A stretch of 64,000 nt of DNA from Chitinophagales bacterium (GCA_017303395.1 JAFLBN010000013.1:1-64000), one strand, 5' to 3'; counted from the stretch's first letter, positions 17,308-25,565 are shown. The notes: generated from the sequence alone by a model not told the origin. Program-made: numbers and translations.

Positions 17308-17682
17308 ATGTATAACAAAGAAGTTGAGGAAATTAGTCAGGTAATCAATGATTACTTCATGGGCTTGTATAATGGCGACATCGACAGATTAAAGCAGGCA
17401 TTCCATCCTACTGCAATACTTTGGGGAGATATCAACGGCAGTGAATACATGAAGTCGTTGGAAGAATTCACCACGGCTGTAAGCAACAGGAAAAGCCCGG
17501 CAGATAATAATGAACCCTTCAACATGAGTATAACTGGCATTGAAGTACTAGGCAATAATGCCATGACCAAACTGCATGTCCCCATGCTGGGCAATAACTA
17601 TCATGAGTTCATTTCGCTATCTAAAGTGAGTGGCAGATGGTGGATTGTAAACAAGCTTTTCACAAACATCAGCCATGGATAG
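17308..17682 (+). CDS. NTF2-like protein (putative lumazine-binding, SnoaL-like fold)
   Basis: 124-residue single-domain protein with the NTF2-like pattern: an N-terminal helix followed by YFMGLYNGDIDRLKQAFHP, then strands ending in RWWIVNKLF. It resembles the putative lumazine-binding/DUF4440-type families that often accompany catabolic enzymes as small ligand-binding or isomerase proteins. Its last 8 bases overlap the start of the nitronate monooxygenase gene, which suggests translational coupling. Confidence 0.82.
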   Translation: MYNKEVEEISQVINDYFMGLYNGDIDRLKQAFHPTAILWGDINGSEYMKSLEEFTTAVSNRKSPADNNEPFNMSITGIEVLGNNAMTKLHVPMLGNNYHEFISLSKVSGRWWIVNKLFTNISHG

Positions 17683-18733
17683 CAAACACAATATCAACTC
17701 ATTATTAGGCATACGCTATCCTATTTTACAGGGACCATTTGGCGGAGGGTTATCCTCCGTCAAACTGGTTGCTGCAGTATCTGACGCCGGGGGGCTTGGC
17801 GGCTATGGCGGTTATCAACTGGAGCCGCAAGCATTGGCTGAAATCATAACGGATATCAGAAATGCCACGGACAAGCCTTTTAATATAAACCTGTGGGTAA
17901 ATGACACGGATGCAGCGAGCGCCAACTATACGGACGATGCATACCTGCAGCTATGCAAACTATTCGAACCCATCTTCAAAGAACAAGGATTGGCATTGCC
18001 ACCTAAACCAGCTAACGTAATAAGCAAATTTGAACAACAGGCAGAGATAGTGCTACGCATGAAGCAGGCCGTATTCAGCTTTGTATTTGGCATACCCGAC
18101 ACAGCTATACTACAAGATTGCAGAAAGCTAGGCATAAAAACCATAGGTACTGCAACTACCATAGAAGAAGCAATCGCTTTGGAAGAGGTAGGTGTTGATG
18201 CCATAGTAGCCAGTGGTTTTGAAGCAGGAGGACATCGCCCTTCCTTTTTAAAACCAGCCTACGAATCGCTACATGGCACTTTTGCCCTTACACGCATACT
18301 CACCGAACACCTCAATACCCCGATAATAGCGGCAGGTGGTATTGCAGATGCCAAAGGGGTAAGGGCTGCAATGGCCCTCGGAGCAGCAGGCGTGCAGGTA
18401 GGCACTGCATTCCTTGCTACAGATGAATCGGGCGCAAGTGAAAAACATAAAGACTCCCTGACATCCGACAAAAGCAGGCACACAACACTTACCAAAGCCT
18501 ATACAGGAAGATTGGGAAGAGTACTTACCAATACAGTAACTCAACTTATCCCGCAAGATGCAAGCACTGCTCCATTCCCTTTGCAGACTACATTCATGTC
18601 AGCACTACGAAAGCACGCTACAGAGACGGGTAATGAAGACCTGATTGCATATTGGGGTGGGCAGATTGCAGCCATCACAAAACGGCAAACAGCCCAAGCA
18701 CTGATGCAGGAATTGATTGCAGGGCTTGATTGA
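17675..18733 (+). CDS. Nitronate monooxygenase family protein
   Basis: 352-residue FMN-dependent TIM-barrel enzyme of the nitronate monooxygenase (2-nitropropane dioxygenase) family. Visible features are YPILQGPFGGG at the start, the catalytic-His region ASGFEAGGHR, and the phosphate-binding segment AAGGIADAKGVRAAMALGA followed by VQVGTAFLAT. Members oxidise alkyl nitronates to carbonyl compounds and nitrite; some act on other substrates. It is the last gene of the AraC-linked operon, overlapping the NTF2-like gene by 8 bases. The family call is firm and the physiological substrate unknown. Confidence 0.92.
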   Translation: MDSKHNINSLLGIRYPILQGPFGGGLSSVKLVAAVSDAGGLGGYGGYQLEPQALAEIITDIRNATDKPFNINLWVNDTDAASANYTDDAYLQLCKLFEPIFKEQGLALPPKPANVISKFEQQAEIVLRMKQAVFSFVFGIPDTAILQDCRKLGIKTIGTATTIEEAIALEEVGVDAIVASGFEAGGHRPSFLKPAYESLHGTFALTRILTEHLNTPIIAAGGIADAKGVRAAMALGAAGVQVGTAFLATDESGASEKHKDSLTSDKSRHTTLTKAYTGRLGRVLTNTVTQLIPQDASTAPFPLQTTFMSALRKHATETGNEDLIAYWGGQIAAITKRQTAQALMQELIAGLD

Positions 18734-18762
18734 CCTTACAGCTTTTTAACATTCACATTACA

Positions 18763-18799
18763 ATACTAAACCATTGCGGCACAAGGTTTGATTTAGTAT
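18763..18799. repeat. Inverted repeat downstream of the nitronate monooxygenase gene
   Basis: ATACTAAA (18763-18770) is repeated inverted as TTTAGTAT (18792-18799), with a nested AACC/GGTT. There is no T-run directly after it. It could be a weak terminator of the upstream operon or a regulatory site for the gene that starts at 18822. Confidence 0.3.
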
Positions 18800-18821
18800 A
18801 TTAGGAGTAAATCCGTAAGTT

Positions 18822-19532
18822 ATGAAGCTAAGCGAAACATGGTTTATGGAAGGGTATATAGACTTTGAACTACAGAAGTACCGACTGCTTGCCTACCTGC
18901 AAGAGGTAAACCAATACTTTACCGAACACAAGCTATACCCTCAACTGGGCGATATAGTCTTCCACTATAACAATCTGGTGGCTTTCAAAGAACATAAGAA
19001 GCTGATGCAGGACAGCTTTCCCAAACAGCTAAGCAATGTAAACCTGCAAAAGTTGGAACTGGTGTATGAAGAAATGCTGCAGGACAATGCCATTATGCAG
19101 GAACTGGAAAACATCATACAATATGCACTGGCACAAATGAAGCCCACACTGGATAACGGCGCCGAACTCTATGAACAGATAGAGAAGCAACTACGCATAG
19201 AACCCGTTGGCATCATGCCGCTGTACAAGAACGAGGGCTATGTACTGGTGCGCTATGGTAACTACAGCGAGGTGAAGGCTTACAACTATACCATCACCCT
19301 TTTTGAAAACCAGAACGATAAGTACCGTGGCATACGCCTGAGCTATATAGACACCTGGCAAAACAGTATAGCCAATACCTATGAGAGCATCAAACGCGAT
19401 ATCATAAAAGCCATCCGCACATTGCCCAATCCTGCGGTCTTCAGTGTAGAATACCCGCTACCTGTACCACTGGACGAAACACTGCTGCCTGTTGCCAAAC
19501 GAGCACTGGTAAGGCAGATAGGCATTGCATGA
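18822..19532 (+). CDS. Conserved hypothetical protein
   Basis: 236-residue soluble protein. The first 130 residues are mainly helical with many Leu, Glu and Gln; the C-terminal half is predicted strand-rich (YVLVRYGNYSEVKAYNYTITLFE) and ends in a proline-containing tail. No signal peptide, membrane segment or catalytic motif is visible and I do not recognise a named family. It stands alone on the plus strand between the AraC-linked operon and a 59-residue gene. The variant -7-like box TATATTAG lies about 20 bases upstream. Confidence 0.72.
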   Translation: MKLSETWFMEGYIDFELQKYRLLAYLQEVNQYFTEHKLYPQLGDIVFHYNNLVAFKEHKKLMQDSFPKQLSNVNLQKLELVYEEMLQDNAIMQELENIIQYALAQMKPTLDNGAELYEQIEKQLRIEPVGIMPLYKNEGYVLVRYGNYSEVKAYNYTITLFENQNDKYRGIRLSYIDTWQNSIANTYESIKRDIIKAIRTLPNPAVFSVEYPLPVPLDETLLPVAKRALVRQIGIA

Positions 19533-19612
19533 TGAGTATCATAGTTTAAAATGCAGAGGGGCATAACTTTACAAACACATTACCCCCCATTAACAGCATT
19601 TACAAACAGCAC

Positions 19613-19792
19613 ATGAAACTCAACAAAGAATGGCACCTGAAGCATAAGATGCCAACCAAAGCCACACTTGACCAACGTATTGAATGGCATCTGCAACATG
19701 CCGCTAACTGCACCTGCCGCGGCATACCTGAAAAACTGCAAGCAGAGATGAAGAAGCGAGGTATTAAGATACCTGCGTCTAAACTCCACTAA
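19613..19792 (+). CDS. Small basic protein, 59 residues
   Basis: Reads MKLNKEWHLKHKMP at the start and ends KKRGIKIPASKLH. It contains a compact CTC pair and several His (HLKHK, EWHLQHAANCTC), so a metal-binding role is possible. It is rich in Lys, fully in frame for 180 bases and fits between two genes, overlapping the convergent NADH dehydrogenase stop by 3 bases. I believe similar short proteins occur in other Bacteroidota but cannot verify that here. Function unknown. Confidence 0.6.
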   Translation: MKLNKEWHLKHKMPTKATLDQRIEWHLQHAANCTCRGIPEKLQAEMKKRGIKIPASKLH

Positions 19793-21105
19793 CCTTCCAT
19801 ACTGTGGTGCTCTTTGGCCATCTCTACCTGTTTGCGGGTAGGCATCAGTATGAGCCTTAGCGTAGTATCGTTGGTAAAGTAGCTGATAGCCCAGTTGATG
19901 AAGATGATCAGCTTGTTCTTGGCATTCAGTATCAGCATCAGGTGGAGGAACATCCAGAACAGCCATGCTATGACACCCTGAAAACTCATGAAGGGTAAAT
20001 CGACCACAGCCTTGCGTTTACCAACTGTTGCCATAGAGCCGGGCAACTTGTAGGTAAATTGTTTCAGTTTGTTGCCGTTTTTCAGTGCCTTCAGGTTTGT
20101 TGCAAGATGCGTAGCCTGCTTGCCTGCTACGTTGGCCATTTGCGGATGCCCGTTTGGCCATTCCTTTGTTTCCATGTAGGCTATATCGCCAATGGCAAAT
20201 ACATTTTCCGTACCTGCTACCCTGCTGTATTCATCTACTTTTATACGGTTGCCACGCACCAGCAAATCTTTCGGGATGCCCGCTGGCACATTGCCTGTAA
20301 TGCCCGCAGCCCATATCAGGTTGCGCGTTTTTATCTGCCTGCCATCTTTCAGTATAGCCGTATGCCCGTCATAGTCTTGCATGATGGCATTGGTCCAAAC
20401 CTGCACACCCATTTTCTCCAGGTATTCCTGCGATGTGCGTTGCGATACGGGGCTCATGGCCGAAAGCGTATTCGGACTACCCTCTAAGAGATATACATTC
20501 AGCTTGCTGAAATCCATATCGGGATAGTCGCGTGGCAAGATGTTCTTTTTCAATTCTGCCAGCGAGCCTGAAAGCTCTACCCCTGTAGGGCCACCACCTA
20601 CTACCACGATGTTCATAATCTCCTCCATCTCTTCGGGCGTGGCACTCAGCGCATCTTCAAAATTGAGGAGGATGCGGTTGCGGAGTGTGATAGCCTCTGT
20701 GGTCGATTTCATAGGGAAGGCATACTGCTCCAGATTTTTATTGCCGAAGAAATTGGTGGTGCAGCCTGTGGCAATCACCAGTTCGTCGTAAGGGAAAGAA
20801 CCGTCTTCTGTAACCACCAGTTGCGCAGCCATATCTACCTCCTTCACTTTGGTATTGCGTACACGCACGTTTTTGCTACGCTGAAATATTTTGCGGAGCG
20901 GGAAGGAAATAGAACTGGGTTCGAGGCGCGCTGTGGCTACCTGATAAAACAAAGGCTGAAACTGATGATAGTTGTACTGGTCTATCAACGTAATGTCGTA
21001 AGCCGTGTTTCTGAGTTTTTTGGCGAGTTGCAAGCCTGCAAAGCCCGCACCAAGTATTACGAGCCTTGGTGCACTGTCCGATTGGCGTTGTGCGGATATT
21101 GCCAT
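19789..21105 (-). CDS. NAD(P)/FAD-dependent oxidoreductase, type II NADH dehydrogenase-like
   Basis: 438-residue monotopic respiratory enzyme that would pass electrons from NADH to quinone without proton pumping. There are two Rossmann motifs: VILGAGFAGLQLAKK near the N-terminus for FAD and VVVGGGPTGVELSGS near residue 170 for NADH. FAIGDIAYMETKEWP near residue 315 is the second FAD contact. The C-terminal hydrophobic part (WLFWMFLHLMLILNAKNK) is the membrane-binding region usual in NDH-2. The leader contains a hairpin described separately. Confidence 0.92.
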   Translation of the reverse strand: MAISAQRQSDSAPRLVILGAGFAGLQLAKKLRNTAYDITLIDQYNYHQFQPLFYQVATARLEPSSISFPLRKIFQRSKNVRVRNTKVKEVDMAAQLVVTEDGSFPYDELVIATGCTTNFFGNKNLEQYAFPMKSTTEAITLRNRILLNFEDALSATPEEMEEIMNIVVVGGGPTGVELSGSLAELKKNILPRDYPDMDFSKLNVYLLEGSPNTLSAMSPVSQRTSQEYLEKMGVQVWTNAIMQDYDGHTAILKDGRQIKTRNLIWAAGITGNVPAGIPKDLLVRGNRIKVDEYSRVAGTENVFAIGDIAYMETKEWPNGHPQMANVAGKQATHLATNLKALKNGNKLKQFTYKLPGSMATVGKRKAVVDLPFMSFQGVIAWLFWMFLHLMLILNAKNKLIIFINWAISYFTNDTTLRLILMPTRKQVEMAKEHHSMEG

Positions 21106-21121
21106 CGTTGTATGTTTTGCA

Positions 21122-21142
21122 GCACTATGACAGGCATAGTGC
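21122..21142 (-). promoter_or_regulatory. Hairpin in the leader of the NADH dehydrogenase gene
   Basis: GCACTATG (21122-21129) and CATAGTGC (21135-21142) form a perfect 8-base-pair stem with loop ACAGG, ending 17 bases before the start codon. It lies between the putative -7 box and the start, so it would be in the mRNA leader or act as an operator. Confidence 0.4.
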
Positions 21143-21166
21143 CTGATGAAAGATATAAATGCGCCG

Positions 21167-21174
21167 CAAAGCTA
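21167..21174 (-). promoter_or_regulatory. Putative -7 box of the NADH dehydrogenase gene
   Basis: TAGCTTTG on the minus strand matches TAnnTTTG about 60 bases before the start codon. No -33 element is obvious at the standard distance. Confidence 0.42.
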
Positions 21175-21259
21175 CGAAGCTTTGTAATACCGAACAGCAT
21201 TTTCAGCATTGAATTACTGAGCAGACACATAGATTTTAACTATGCTGCAAACATTACAA

Positions 21260-22270
21260 CTATCCTGTCTTTGAGTATAATTCTATTAGCCTGATTTGCT
21301 GCTTTTCGGGTATAGCTTTGAACCATAATTCTTTAGCCTGCCTGTCTGCCGCTGATAGGCGGCGGGTATTGGTATCGGCAGCAAGGTATTGTTTCCAAAG
21401 CTCGTTGGCATTAGGTGGTGCGGGGTCTTCGTGTTGGGGCTCGTCTGTTGCTATTACAGGTTTTTCGGGATTGGTAAGCACATCCTGATACACAGCGGGG
21501 TTATGGTGCTTCAGGTATTCCATTGTCTGCCGGATGCGGATTTGATGGTATTCATCAGTGAGGTTGTTGTTGAGGTATGGCAGCCCGTCGTCCAGCGTAT
21601 CGAAGCCGAGGCGCTGCACATCCTGCGCAGGTACTTTTATACACCTGCCCTGCCAATATGCATGACCGTACGGGTAGATTTTCAGCAGCTCTTCGAGTGG
21701 TTTTTCCTGCGCGGGTTTTTCCTGTGCGAGTTTAACCACCCCAGCCGTCGTATCCTGCTTCGCAGATACTCCGGCATCCCCTCCTAAAAACAGGAGGGGA
21801 GCTTTTTCCTGTTTGGGTTGTTCTATTTTCTCTTTGTATTTGTTGGCAGCAAGACGGCTGTCGAGGTCGATAGCACGGATGAGTGCAGCAGGGCTGACAT
21901 CGTCATACACTTCTACAATAGTATCGCGCAGGCGGATGTGGCGCTTTACCTGCATCTGCCCTGTTATCATTTTGCCTAATACTTCTCTACGCTGTTGCAG
22001 TGTGCAGATACTGGTCTTCACAACTTCTTTGGCTTCCGTCATCAGTTCATCTAGCGCCAATGTGATGGCATGTGCAGTGAGGCTTTCAATAAAAGGCTGT
22101 AGCTGCCTGTACAGGCGATTGGCAGCAGAACGCAGACTATCTCCATCGGCTATATTGGGATATGCTTCTTTGTAAGCCAGCCTTTTGTTTTGTGTACGCA
22201 GGTAGTGGGTGATGAATGTCTTATGAGCGGGCTTTAACGCTGCCCAATCGGCATGGTTTTCGGGTGTCAT
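21260..22270 (-). CDS. Terminase small subunit-like hypothetical protein
   Basis: 336-residue soluble protein. Residues about 15-150 resemble phage terminase small subunits: a helix-turn-helix-like start (FITHYLRTQNKRLAYKEAYP ... SLRSAANRLYRQL), then a helical segment (RREVLGKMITGQ) and DVSPAALIRAIDLDSRLAANKY, where terminase small subunits have their AA-x-KA-x-x-L region. The middle part (LGGDAGVSAKQDTTAGVV) is encoded by a two-hairpin repeat element, followed by a duplicated AQEKP. The C-terminal 150 residues match nothing I know. No terminase large subunit, portal or capsid gene is nearby, so it is an orphan. The phage-related call is moderate. Confidence 0.6.
   Translation of the reverse strand: MTPENHADWAALKPAHKTFITHYLRTQNKRLAYKEAYPNIADGDSLRSAANRLYRQLQPFIESLTAHAITLALDELMTEAKEVVKTSICTLQQRREVLGKMITGQMQVKRHIRLRDTIVEVYDDVSPAALIRAIDLDSRLAANKYKEKIEQPKQEKAPLLFLGGDAGVSAKQDTTAGVVKLAQEKPAQEKPLEELLKIYPYGHAYWQGRCIKVPAQDVQRLGFDTLDDGLPYLNNNLTDEYHQIRIRQTMEYLKHHNPAVYQDVLTNPEKPVIATDEPQHEDPAPPNANELWKQYLAADTNTRRLSAADRQAKELWFKAIPEKQQIRLIELYSKTG
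21736..21802. repeat. REP-like two-hairpin element inside a coding sequence
   Basis: The first hairpin is 21750-21769 (GTATC and TGC pairing with GCA and GATAC around loop TTC, with one bulged C). The second is 21777-21800, where TCCCCTCCT pairs perfectly with AGGAGGGGA around loop AAAAAC. Seven bases separate them. The layout resembles dispersed repetitive extragenic palindromes of Bacteroidota, but it is read through in frame by the terminase-like gene. Only one clear copy is in this window, so the repeat status needs the rest of the genome. Confidence 0.5.
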
Positions 22271-22301
22271 TTTATAGGGTTTTCAGGGTTATTAATTATA
22301 G

Positions 22302-22309
22302 CAAATATA
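22302..22309 (-). promoter_or_regulatory. Putative -7 box of the terminase-like gene
   Basis: TATATTTG on the minus strand matches TAnnTTTG 31 bases before the start codon at 22270. A -33 element is not clear. Confidence 0.42.
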
Positions 22310-22434
22310 CAAATAAAATAAACGATTAAAAAATTGTAATTTGCCGGCCGCAGCTGATACAACACAAGAAAACTGCAAAGGGGAATTACAATATTTCAAA
22401 AAACTACTATCTTGGCACAACAATAGTCCATACA

Positions 22435-23919
22435 ATGAAATTCAGAATAGGCACTACTTATAAAACCGAAATTGCCGGCAATAATATCTCTTCAGAAAAG
22501 TTTATAACAGCTGTAACTGAGACTATTAAAAAACTTGAGTGGGACATCAAGTATCTCAGTAAGAGCGGAGCAATAGCATATACCCCATTTTCAATGAAGG
22601 GCAACGAGGAGGTTACTATACGTATTGACAATGATATTGTTTACATTAAAAGCTTTACACTAGGCAGTCAATTGCACGACTGGGGGAAAAATGAAAAAGT
22701 AGTAAATACATTCATTGAGGCATATAATAATGAATTGAACACCTTAAACAGTGAAGATATAGATACCCATTACGCGAATCTGGTAAATGTGTTGGATGAA
22801 GATAATATACTGAGTGCTGAAAAGTATGCGGACATGGAAAAGAACAATGGTTTTCTAAGTTTGTTCATTCCTCGTAATAATTATTTTATTACGCCTATAC
22901 TAATCATTTTAAATATACTTGTATTTATTGCAATGGTAGTTGGTGGAGCAAATTTCTTATCGCCCGATGGCGAAACAATCTTTGCTTGGGGTGGCAACTA
23001 CGGACCGGGCACACTAAATGGCCAATGGTGGCGACTCCTGACCTGTGTATTTGTACATATTGGCTTTTTACATCTTGCTATGAATATGTATGCGTTGATG
23101 TACATAGGCTTATTCCTTGAACCCATAATGGGCCGCTGGAAATTCCTTATTTCATATATTCTTACCGGCATTACTGCCAGCCTGATGAGTACATATATAC
23201 ACCCGGATACAGTAAGTGCAGGTGCATCCGGTGCAATATTTGGTTTGTACGGTATATTCCTTGCCATGCTAACAACCAATCTCATAGATAAAGCTACACG
23301 TAAAGCCATCTTGCCTAGTATTGCAGTATTTGTAGGCTACAATCTACTATATGGCATGAAAGACAATGTAGACAATGCGGCTCATATTGGCGGACTGATT
23401 GGAGGTGCTATTCTCGGATTTGCCTACTACCCTAGCCTGAAGGATATTGAAAACAAAAAACTAGGTATCATTACTACTATAGCAGCCTCAATTGTAGTAG
23501 CAGCACTAATACCTATAACATTACTAAGCACTCATAACAGCGAAGAAGAATACATTGGTGCAGCACAACGCTATCAGGAAAACATAGAGAAATTCAGCAA
23601 CATGGAATCAATGGCGTTGGAAGTATTGAACATTTCAGGAAATCCGTCAAGGGAAGATATTACCCATGACATTCAAAGCAGAGGAATCTATTATTGGAAG
23701 GAATGCGGAAAACTGCTAGATGAAAATGAGAAGATTGCACCAAACGATAAATCACGCAAAATTAATAACGTACTGAAAGAGTATGTAGCGTTAAGACAAC
23801 AATCGTACGAGTTGATTTATAAAAAAATTCAGGACAGTACTGATATTTACGACAATAAAATACAGGATATCAACAACCAAATAGAAGCATCACTAAGTAA
23901 GTTAAAGACAATAGAATAA
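22435..23919 (+). CDS. Rhomboid family intramembrane serine protease
   Basis: 494-residue protein. Residues 1-145 form a soluble N-terminal domain of unknown type. The membrane part (about 150-355) is a rhomboid with catalytic S265 in GASGAIFG and H317 in AAHIGGLIGG, plus the HLAMNMYAL segment (His and Asn for the oxyanion hole). It cleaves transmembrane substrates within the bilayer. After the core there is one extra hydrophobic segment (TIAASIVVAALIPITLL) and a polar helical C-terminal tail of about 120 residues, probably coiled coil. The gene abuts, stop to stop, the convergent MmcQ/YjbR-like gene. Confidence 0.9.
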   Translation: MKFRIGTTYKTEIAGNNISSEKFITAVTETIKKLEWDIKYLSKSGAIAYTPFSMKGNEEVTIRIDNDIVYIKSFTLGSQLHDWGKNEKVVNTFIEAYNNELNTLNSEDIDTHYANLVNVLDEDNILSAEKYADMEKNNGFLSLFIPRNNYFITPILIILNILVFIAMVVGGANFLSPDGETIFAWGGNYGPGTLNGQWWRLLTCVFVHIGFLHLAMNMYALMYIGLFLEPIMGRWKFLISYILTGITASLMSTYIHPDTVSAGASGAIFGLYGIFLAMLTTNLIDKATRKAILPSIAVFVGYNLLYGMKDNVDNAAHIGGLIGGAILGFAYYPSLKDIENKKLGIITTIAASIVVAALIPITLLSTHNSEEEYIGAAQRYQENIEKFSNMESMALEVLNISGNPSREDITHDIQSRGIYYWKECGKLLDENEKIAPNDKSRKINNVLKEYVALRQQSYELIYKKIQDSTDIYDNKIQDINNQIEASLSKLKTIE

Positions 23920-24252
23920 CTACTTCTTCTTTTTCTTCACGATAAGATTGTAACTATCCAGTACCATTTCTTTCAGTTGCTTGTTGGTAAGGGTACCATC
24001 AACAACAATGGTATTCCAGTGCTTTTTGTTCATGTGGTAGCCAGGTAATATACATGCGTATTCTTCACGTAGTTCTATAGCGCGTTCGGGGTCGCATTTC
24101 ACGTTGAACTGGAGCGGGTCTGCATCGAGTGACACCAGCAGAAACATTTTTCCAGCTGCTTTCATGACCAGTGTTGTTTCATCGAAGGGAAAACTCTCCG
24201 TAACATCGGGTAGGCTGAGGGCGTATTCGTGCAGTTGTTCTATGTTCATCAT
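23920..24252 (-). CDS. MmcQ/YjbR family protein
   Basis: 110 residues when started at ATG 24252 (the adjacent ATG at 24249 is equally possible; an upstream start at 24300 would add an unrelated 16 residues). The sequence shows the family pattern of a double-wing fold: LPDVTESFPFDE near the N-terminus, VMKAAGKMFLLVSL, LQFNVKCDPERAIELRE and MNKKHWNTIVVDGTL. It ends with a run of lysines. Members are small cytoplasmic proteins sometimes called DNA-binding, with no firm function. The convergent rhomboid gene ends at the adjacent base. Confidence 0.9.
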   Translation of the reverse strand: MMNIEQLHEYALSLPDVTESFPFDETTLVMKAAGKMFLLVSLDADPLQFNVKCDPERAIELREEYACILPGYHMNKKHWNTIVVDGTLTNKQLKEMVLDSYNLIVKKKKK

Positions 24253-24327
24253 GCTAAAATAATGAAAGCTTTCGGTGGATAGTTTTATTACAAGCTGCAA
24301 AGTATTATTTTTCGGGAAACATCATCT

Positions 24328-25083
24328 ATGCCTGCCCAAACCATCGACGAGGTAATAACAGAACTGGAAGCCGTGATACAGGAATGTATCGACACCAACA
24401 ACCGTGCAGGATATTTTGCCGCATTGTATCATCGTGTTACCTGCCGCATCAAACAAGGAATAGCAGCCAACGAATTTGAAGACAATGCACGCATGGAAGT
24501 GCTGGATGTATTGTTTGCCAACCGCTATCTGGATGCATGGTATGCGTGGAAGGCGGGCAATAAACCAACCGCATCGTGGGCAATAGCTTTTGAGGCTGCG
24601 CAGACAAAGGGTGTCATCATGCAGCATCTGCTGCTGGGCATCAATGCACATATCAATCTTGACCTCGGCATATCTACCGTAGCAACCATGCACGGTGGTG
24701 CATTGGATGGCATGCATAATGACTTCAACAAGATAAATACCGTACTGGCATCGCTGATAGATGTGGTGAAGGCAGAGGTATTCAAAGTATCGCCACTGAT
24801 GTTTCTAATAGACAGCTATGCTAAAAACTATGATGAAATGCTGGTACAGTTCAGCATAGATACTGCAAGAGACGGTGCATGGCTATTTGCCACAGAGCTG
24901 GATGGCAAAACAGGAAGTACTTATGACAACTGCATCAACACCCGTGATAATGCCATTGCACAATTGGGCACGGCACTGGCAAAGCCAAAAGGCTGGTTCT
25001 TTGGGGCGATAGTAAAATTTGTTGGCTGGTTTGAATACAAACAACCGAAAGATGTGATAGCCACACTGCGCTACAAGCCCTAA
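24328..25083 (+). CDS. DUF5995 family protein
   Basis: 251-residue all-helical soluble protein. It carries the conserved His-containing blocks of the family: FAALYHRVTCRIK near residue 30, LLLGINAHINLDLGI near residue 100 and HNDFNKINTVL near residue 130. The His and Asp residues in these segments could bind metal, which is inference. It has no signal peptide. Its stop overlaps the stop of the convergent gene at 25080 by 4 bases. No function has been assigned to the family as far as I know. Confidence 0.82.
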   Translation: MPAQTIDEVITELEAVIQECIDTNNRAGYFAALYHRVTCRIKQGIAANEFEDNARMEVLDVLFANRYLDAWYAWKAGNKPTASWAIAFEAAQTKGVIMQHLLLGINAHINLDLGISTVATMHGGALDGMHNDFNKINTVLASLIDVVKAEVFKVSPLMFLIDSYAKNYDEMLVQFSIDTARDGAWLFATELDGKTGSTYDNCINTRDNAIAQLGTALAKPKGWFFGAIVKFVGWFEYKQPKDVIATLRYKP

Positions 25084-25565
25084 ACCACAGCACCACCCAC
25101 ACTGCCTGCCATAGCCTGCATTTGGTTGCAGCAGTATATGAGTATCAGTATCAGCAGTGCGCTTTTGCCTTCGGTATAGTTATCGTCTGTTTCTATCTGA
25201 TAATTGAAAGAGAATTTCGTCCACTGGAAATCGGGCTTCAGCGTGATGATGGCATGGTCGGTATCTGTAACCAATGAAAACTTATTGTGCCACATACCTG
25301 CTTTGAACATATAGGTCTTGCCCTGATAATCTATAGACATACCACCCCAACCAAATTTGATGGTTGCAGCCACCTCGTCACCTTTCTTTACCTGCAGCTC
25401 TGTATGCCAGAAGTTGGCAGACTCTACACTGTACTGACTGCTACCCTGTGTTATTTTCACCTTCAAAGAAAACCAGCCATCGTAGCCTATCATACCGAGG
25501 GAATTATTGTTTTCATCAAACAATTCAAAATTGCGGTGGTGTTCTCCTTTTGCTGTGTACTTCAT
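25080..25565 (-). CDS. Hypothetical protein with C-terminal membrane anchor
   Basis: 161-residue protein. The first 125 residues are mostly beta strands with repeated G-Y-D-G-W-F and KFGWGGMSIDYQGKTYMF motifs, which recall LURP-one/tubby-like barrels, though weakly. A hydrophobic segment (SALLILILIYCC) near residue 140 could anchor the C-terminus in the membrane. It stands alone on the minus strand, convergent with the DUF5995 gene. Function unknown. Confidence 0.65.
   Translation of the reverse strand: MKYTAKGEHHRNFELFDENNNSLGMIGYDGWFSLKVKITQGSSQYSVESANFWHTELQVKKGDEVAATIKFGWGGMSIDYQGKTYMFKAGMWHNKFSLVTDTDHAIITLKPDFQWTKFSFNYQIETDDNYTEGKSALLILILIYCCNQMQAMAGSVGGAVV

Noticed and set aside
21260-22270. 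A prophage remnant around the terminase-like gene
   Set aside because: No integrase, tail, capsid, lysis gene or attachment-site duplication on either side.
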